A stretch of 9,939 bases of DNA, taken from assembly GCA_005888865.1 (NCBI GenBank), contig VBCL01000065.1, positions 451 through 10,389 on the forward strand. Reading direction: 5' to 3'. The translations under genes were made by a program, and so were the position numbers. Each line of letters opens with the position of its first letter. Positions within the stretch are counted from its first letter, which is position 1. The stretch is from Betaproteobacteria bacterium. GTDB taxonomy: Bacteria; Pseudomonadota; Gammaproteobacteria; Burkholderiales; Casimicrobiaceae. The notes under the pieces were generated by a model. That model did not search any database. It was not told the origin of the DNA and was given only the letters and a program-made list of their open reading frames with translations. This document shows positions 6,737 through 9,939 of this stretch, one piece after another.

Positions 6737-7189
6737 CTAGTTGGTGCAATCGGCGACCCGGTGCGCGCTGATCACCTGGCTCGTCGTCCCGGTCTTGCCG
6801 GTGGTCCGCGTCTCGACCTGGTATGCGGTATCACTGTCGGCCGTGAGCACCGACGTCTTGCTGAAGGACATCGCCCCGGAGGGCAGCTTCACCGTGCAAT
6901 CGGCGCTGTAGGTCCAGGTCGACCCGGCATGGGTGGTCGGCGAGAGCTTGCAGCCGATCTTCTGCAACGTCGTCTGCTGTCGCTTCAGCTCCTCGCCGGG
7001 GTCGAGACATTCGCTGGCGCCGTACGTGTTGCCGTCTGCGGCGCGTTGGTACTCCCACAACCCCTGGCGAAACGCCGGCACATCCTGTGCGAGCGACATG
7101 CGCGGCATGGCCACCAGCAGGATGGCAAACGCAACCACGAGCACCGGGCCCGATCGACTCGGCGCGATCGCGGATCTGCTCATCGTCAT
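6737..7189 (-). CDS. DUF3617-type exported protein
   Basis: A 150-residue exported protein of unknown function. A basic start (MTMSRSAIAPSRSG), a hydrophobic stretch (PVLVVAFAILLVAMP, 15-29) and SLAQD mark a signal peptide cleaved near residues 34-35. The mature part begins with VPAFRQGLWEYQRA, matching the 'pGLWE' opening that defines DUF3617 proteins of proteobacteria. Cys61, Cys80, Cys98 and Cys148 could form two periplasmic disulfides. ATG 7189 is favoured over ATG 7183 because AAGGAG (7203-7198 on this strand) is eight bases away. The start overlaps the lysR stop (TGATG), so the two genes are translationally coupled; 44 bp lie before the AllA-like gene. Longer upstream reading in this frame runs through lysR and is not coding. 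Confidence 0.8.
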   Translation of the reverse strand: MTMSRSAIAPSRSGPVLVVAFAILLVAMPRMSLAQDVPAFRQGLWEYQRAADGNTYGASECLDPGEELKRQQTTLQKIGCKLSPTTHAGSTWTYSADCTVKLPSGAMSFSKTSVLTADSDTAYQVETRTTGKTGTTSQVISAHRVADCTN

Positions 7190-8136
7190 CAAGGCGACTC
7201 CTTCGGAGAGGGGACGCTCGGTACAGTTTCCCGGCCAAGCTCGCGCGCCGGCTTGCGCCGCAGTCGCCACGTCTCCTTGACGACGTCGAGCAACGCGCGG
7301 ATCAGCGGATCGAGCTCGCGTGAGCGCAAATACACGAACCGCAACATCGTGCCGATCCGCGTATCCTGCCACAGGCAGACCTCGCCCGCTTGAGCCTTCT
7401 GCAGCGCGACCTCCTCGCGCATCAGCGCCACCCCTGCGCCCGAGGTGACGAGCGAGCTCACGACCGCTTCGTCATCCGCGCCGATCAGCCGCGTCGCCTC
7501 GACGCCGTGCTCGCTGAACAGCGTCGCGGCGAACTGATGATGACTGCTGACCGGCGGCGGCATGATCCACGGCAACTCGGCAATTTCCGGCCAGCCCGCC
7601 CGTTCGACGCGTTCGCGCCACGCGGCAGGCGCAACGATGCGATAGACCATCTCGCGCAGCGCCACGCCTGCCACCTGCGGGTACGGCATGTTGCCGTAGT
7701 AGAAGCTCGCCTCCAGCGTGGCGTCGCGCACGCGCTGGAGCGCGACGCCGGTGATCTCATGCTGGAAGTCGATCTCGAGCAGCGGATAGCGCTCGACGGC
7801 AACGTTCATGAAATCCCCGAGACGGATGAAGTCCGGGTCCGACAGTGTGCCCAGCCTCGCCCTGCCCGATATTCCTCCCTTGAGCGCCTGCGCTTCGGCC
7901 TGGAAGGCCTGCGCCTCGGCGAGGATCCTGTCAGCGCCCGCGAGCAACCGCTTGCCGGCGGCGGTCAGGGTCATCCCGGTCGATGTTCGCTCGAACAACG
8001 TCAGGTCGAGCTCGTCCTCCAATGCCCGGATCTGCGCGGACAGGGCGGGCTGACTGATGTGCAGCTTCTCGGCCGCGCGGGTCAGGTGGCCCGTCTCGGC
8101 AACGACCACGAAGCTCCTGAGGCGGTTGAGCTCCAT
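7189..8136 (-). CDS. LysR-type transcriptional regulator
   Basis: A 315-residue LysR-family regulator. The N-terminal winged helix-turn-helix is plain: MELNRLRSFVVVAETGHLTR, AAEKLHISQPALSAQIRALE, then LTLFERTSTGMTLTAAGKRLL, about residues 1-65, with a linker helix to about 90. The rest is a periplasmic-binding-protein-like effector domain of normal length; the ligand cannot be told from sequence. ATG 8136 gives the standard LysR N terminus and has GGAGA seven bases upstream; the extra 17 residues of a longer frame are not LysR-like. It is probably the first gene of a lysR-DUF3617-AllA-like operon, since its TGA overlaps the next ATG. An inverted repeat at 8160-8188 covers its predicted promoter and suggests autoregulation. 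Divergent to it are two small genes, which LysR regulators often control. Confidence 0.93.
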   Translation of the reverse strand: MELNRLRSFVVVAETGHLTRAAEKLHISQPALSAQIRALEDELDLTLFERTSTGMTLTAAGKRLLAGADRILAEAQAFQAEAQALKGGISGRARLGTLSDPDFIRLGDFMNVAVERYPLLEIDFQHEITGVALQRVRDATLEASFYYGNMPYPQVAGVALREMVYRIVAPAAWRERVERAGWPEIAELPWIMPPPVSSHHQFAATLFSEHGVEATRLIGADDEAVVSSLVTSGAGVALMREEVALQKAQAGEVCLWQDTRIGTMLRFVYLRSRELDPLIRALLDVVKETWRLRRKPARELGRETVPSVPSPKESP

Positions 8137-8159
8137 CGCGGGTTCTCCGGACAAGGCCC

Positions 8160-8188
8160 ATTGTAGCAACAATAGTCGTTGCAACAAT
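8160..8188 (-). promoter_or_regulatory. lysR promoter with overlapping inverted-repeat operator
   Basis: ATTGTAGCAAC (8160-8170) and GTTGCAACAAT (8178-8188) form an inverted repeat with 10 of 11 positions matching, around a 7-bp AT-rich spacer. Read on the minus strand, TTGTTG (8187-8182) and TACAAT (8165-8160) are spaced by 16 bp and make a fair sigma70 promoter for lysR. Each arm covers one promoter box. Transcription would start about 16 bases before the lysR ATG, leaving only room for its ribosome site. An interrupted dyad next to a divergent lysR gene is the usual form of a LysR binding site; that this regulator binds here is inference. Confidence 0.6.
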
Positions 8189-8236
8189 GACTTAGCATTG
8201 ATCGGCTGCGGCGATCGTCAGGATTCAAACAAGCGA

Positions 8237-8266
8237 TTGGATTTTGGCCGAGCAGACCCTTATCTT
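8237..8266 (+). promoter_or_regulatory. Possible promoter of the small-gene pair
   Basis: TTGGAT (8237-8242) and TATCTT (8261-8266) are 18 bp apart, in the divergent region between lysR and the small genes. The -35 box is poor (three of six) and the -10 box moderate (four of six). Transcription would begin near 8273, about 20 bases before the proposed ATG at 8295. The LysR-like operator lies about 50 bp upstream, a position from which a LysR protein could activate it. Confidence 0.25.
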
Positions 8267-8294
8267 GCTCCAAATGCAAGAGAGAACTGACACC

Positions 8295-8468
8295 ATGTTC
8301 AATCGACCATCGCGGCGACCCGACATGGAGGTGACCGATCTGCTGGCGGCCCTTACCGCGCAAGGCTTGGCTGGACCCGCGCCAACGCCGCGTGAGGACG
8401 ATCCGGAGCCCGGGTGTCCCCGCGGGGCGTGGCTTGCTCGCTGGCTGGAACGCCGCGTGGCTCGATAA
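8295..8468 (+). CDS. Small hypothetical protein (57 aa), upstream partner of a DUF3563-like gene
   Basis: I do not recognise this protein. It has no signal peptide or membrane segment. It contains a short helix-like stretch (MEVTDLLAALTAQGL, ~11-25), a proline- and acid-rich middle (PAPTPREDDPEPGCP) and an arginine-rich, tryptophan-bearing end (RGAWLARWLERRVAR). The start is uncertain: ATG 8295 has only a weak purine run (AGAGAG, 8279-8284), and ATG 8274 is in frame upstream. Support for coding is its position: the stop codon at 8466-8468 is fused to the strong AAAGGAG ribosome site of the next gene, as in a compact two-gene operon divergent from lysR. Confidence 0.5.
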   Translation: MFNRPSRRPDMEVTDLLAALTAQGLAGPAPTPREDDPEPGCPRGAWLARWLERRVAR

Positions 8469-8480
8469 AGGAGTGAATCG

Positions 8481-8645
8481 ATGAAATACGTTTCAGGCTT
8501 GTTCGATTGGTTGAGCAGTGGGATCGCCGAAGGCGAGCGCATGCGGCGCGACGCGTACCTCGCGCAAGCAAGCGATCACTGCGACCTCGAATATCGGATG
8601 CAGGCGCTGGAGCGCGACGCAGTGCTTGCGCGCGGGCTCTGGTAG
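8481..8645 (+). CDS. DUF3563-like small protein (54 aa)
   Basis: A 54-residue protein resembling DUF3563, a family of very small proteins of unknown function in Burkholderiales and other proteobacteria. The match is by pattern: a hydrophobic, aromatic N terminus (MKYVSGLFDWLSSG) and then RRDAYLAQASDHCDLEYRMQALER (22-45), close to the family's typical 'REAYLAQ..D..DLE.RMR.L.R' core. It is probably cytoplasmic with two short helices. The ribosome site AAAGGAG (8467-8473), seven bases before the ATG, is the strongest in this part of the window and overlaps the stop codon of the preceding small gene. It ends 20 bp from the convergent IlvD/Edd-family gene, without an obvious terminator hairpin. 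The Cys34 and the C-terminal ARGLW tail are not features I can assign a role. Confidence 0.75.
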   Translation: MKYVSGLFDWLSSGIAEGERMRRDAYLAQASDHCDLEYRMQALERDAVLARGLW

Positions 8646-8665
8646 GCGCTGGGCCCGACGCGCTC

Positions 8666-9939
8666 CTAATGGCTTTCGCGACCGACCTTGGCGCCCGAGT
8701 TGCCAACCAGGAAATCGAGATCCACACCCTGATCGGCCTGTAGCACCGTCCTGCAATACAGCTCGACCCAGCCTCGATCGGCATGCGCCTTGGGTGGCCT
8801 CCAGCGTTTTCTGCGCCGCGCCAGCTCTTCGTCCGAAACGTGGAGGACAAGCTTGCGCTTCCCCACGTCGAGCTCGATTACGTCTCCGGTCTCGACCAGC
8901 GCCAGCGGACCGCCGGCAGCAGCCTCCGGTGCGGTATGCAGCACGACCGTGCCATACGCGGTTCCTGACATCCGCGCGTCTGAAATCCGCACCATGTCGG
9001 TGACACCCTGCTTCAGTATTTTCGCCGGCAAGGCGAAATTGCCGACCTCGGGGAAGCCCGGGTAGCCCTTCGGCCCGCAGTTCTTGAGCACCAGAATCGA
9101 CGTCGATTCGACGTCGAGCTTCGGATCGTCGATGCGTCGGTTGAGATCATCGATATCCTCGAACACCAGCGCGCGGCCCTTGTGCTTCATGAGCTTCGGG
9201 GTCGCCGCCGAGGGTTTGAGCACGGCGCCATTCGGCGCCAGATTCCCGCGCAGGACCGCGATCCCGCCCTGCGGCTTGAACGGCTTGCCCAGCGGCGTGA
9301 TGACTGCTGTGTTGTAATTGACCGCGTCCTTGACGTTGTCCCAGATCGTTTCCCCGTTGACGGTCAGCGCGCCCTTGTGGATGTGCTTGCCGATCTCGCG
9401 GATCACTACCGGCAGTCCGCCCGCGTAGTAGAAATCCTCCATCAGGTACTTTCCCGACGGCATCAGGTTCACGAGGCATGGGACGTCGCGGCCGAGCCGG
9501 TCCCAGTCATCGAGCGAGAGCTTGACGCCGACGCGGCCGGCGATCGCCAGCAGATGGACGACCGCGTTGGTCGAGCCGCCGATTGCGCCGTTGACCACGA
9601 TCGCGTTCTCGAACGCCTCCTTGGTGAGGATCTTCGATACCCGCAGGTCTTCGTCGACCATGGCCACGATGCGCCGGCCCGCCATTCGTGCGAGAACGCG
9701 CCGTCGCGAGTCGACCGCGGGAATTGCGGCGTTGGTCGGCAAGCCCATGCCGAGCGCCTCGACCATCGATGCCATCGTCGAGGCCGTCCCCATGGTCATG
9801 CAGTGCCCGGCCGAGCGCGACATGCACGACTCCGCCTCGATCAGGTCGCCTTCGTTCATCGCGCCCGTCTTGAGCATCTCGGTGAATTTCCAGACGTGGG
9901 TACCCGAGCCGATGTCCTCTCCGCGGAATTTGCCGTTGA
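8666..9939 (-). CDS. IlvD/Edd-family dehydratase, L-arabinonate dehydratase-like, 5' end cut by window edge
   Basis: Fe-S dehydratases of this family remove water from sugar acids or dihydroxy-acids to give 2-keto acids. The reverse frame is open from the right edge (first full codon at 9937-9935) to TAG at 8668-8666, showing 423 C-terminal residues of a usual ~570-600. Landmarks are NGKFRGEDIGSGTHVWKF at the edge, ESCMSRSAGHCMTMGTASTM with a likely third Fe-S cysteine (Cys46 of the visible part, 9800-9802), NGAIGGSTNAVVHLLAIA, and RISDARMSGTAYGTVVLHTAPEAAAGG. The Ser of DARMSG (8966-8968) matches the serine proposed as catalytic base in sugar-acid dehydratases. The sequence type (AESCMSRS.GHCMTMGTAST, QADQGVDLDFLVG, RESH end) fits the L-arabinonate/sugar-acid dehydratase branch rather than the branched-chain amino acid enzyme IlvD. 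Exact substrate cannot be settled here. Confidence 0.9.
   Translation of the reverse strand, partial: NGKFRGEDIGSGTHVWKFTEMLKTGAMNEGDLIEAESCMSRSAGHCMTMGTASTMASMVEALGMGLPTNAAIPAVDSRRRVLARMAGRRIVAMVDEDLRVSKILTKEAFENAIVVNGAIGGSTNAVVHLLAIAGRVGVKLSLDDWDRLGRDVPCLVNLMPSGKYLMEDFYYAGGLPVVIREIGKHIHKGALTVNGETIWDNVKDAVNYNTAVITPLGKPFKPQGGIAVLRGNLAPNGAVLKPSAATPKLMKHKGRALVFEDIDDLNRRIDDPKLDVESTSILVLKNCGPKGYPGFPEVGNFALPAKILKQGVTDMVRISDARMSGTAYGTVVLHTAPEAAAGGPLALVETGDVIELDVGKRKLVLHVSDEELARRRKRWRPPKAHADRGWVELYCRTVLQADQGVDLDFLVGNSGAKVGRESH

Noticed and set aside
7390..8166. A 258-codon open frame antisense to lysR
   Set aside because: The opposite strand encodes a full LysR regulator with an intact helix-turn-helix; this frame shows no recognisable domain.
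8200..8216. Short hairpin GATCG-N7-CGATC in the lysR divergent region
   Set aside because: Only five base pairs and no T-tract; far weaker than the adjacent 11-bp dyad and likely chance.
8643..8668. Bidirectional terminator between the DUF3563-like gene and the convergent dehydratase gene
   Set aside because: The 20-bp gap lacks a stable stem with a T-tract on either strand.

Overview
The window is GC-rich, densely packed chromosomal DNA from a proteobacterium. Gene content (MetY, OsmC, a PA0069-type radical SAM protein, DctA, a DUF3563 small protein, LysR-centred units) and a REP-like palindromic repeat fit best with Betaproteobacteria, probably the Burkholderiales or a relative. That placement is inferred from family distribution, not from a marker gene. 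I see no phage, transposase, CRISPR array, tRNA or rRNA. The long open frames antisense to or out of frame with the genes below are what high GC content produces by chance.

Layout. Left (1-2537): metY (O-acetylhomoserine sulfhydrylase, minus strand, 3' part cut by the window edge) is divergent from a plus-strand pair, osmC and a PA0069-family radical SAM gene. A sigma70-like promoter sits before osmC, and the osmC stop codon lies in the Shine-Dalgarno sequence of the second gene. Middle (2538-5851): a 313-bp spacer leads to a gene for an 80-residue exported protein that ends in a strong hairpin terminator. Then come an RraA/HMG-aldolase-family gene, dctA (C4-dicarboxylate:cation symporter) and, 14 bp later, a RidA/YjgF-family gene. 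A REP-like inverted repeat fills the gap where the two strands converge.

Right (5997-9939): three minus-strand genes form a likely operon, lysR-type regulator -> DUF3617 exported protein -> ureidoglycolate-lyase-like protein. The first two are joined by a TGATG stop/start overlap. Before lysR is an inverted repeat whose arms cover the predicted -35 and -10 boxes, a good candidate for an autoregulatory operator. Divergent from lysR are two very small plus-strand genes, the second with a DUF3563-like sequence. They converge on the 3' end of an IlvD/Edd-family dehydratase whose 5' end lies beyond the window.

The plausible metabolic theme of the middle and right parts is uptake and breakdown of small carboxylic and sugar acids (DctA, aldolase-like RraA, IlvD/Edd dehydratase) with metabolite-damage control (RidA). 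No complete pathway is present and the link is inference. I found no clearly new multi-gene system. The least explained parts are the lysR/operator/small-gene-pair region and the isolated, enlarged ureidoglycolate-lyase-like protein.
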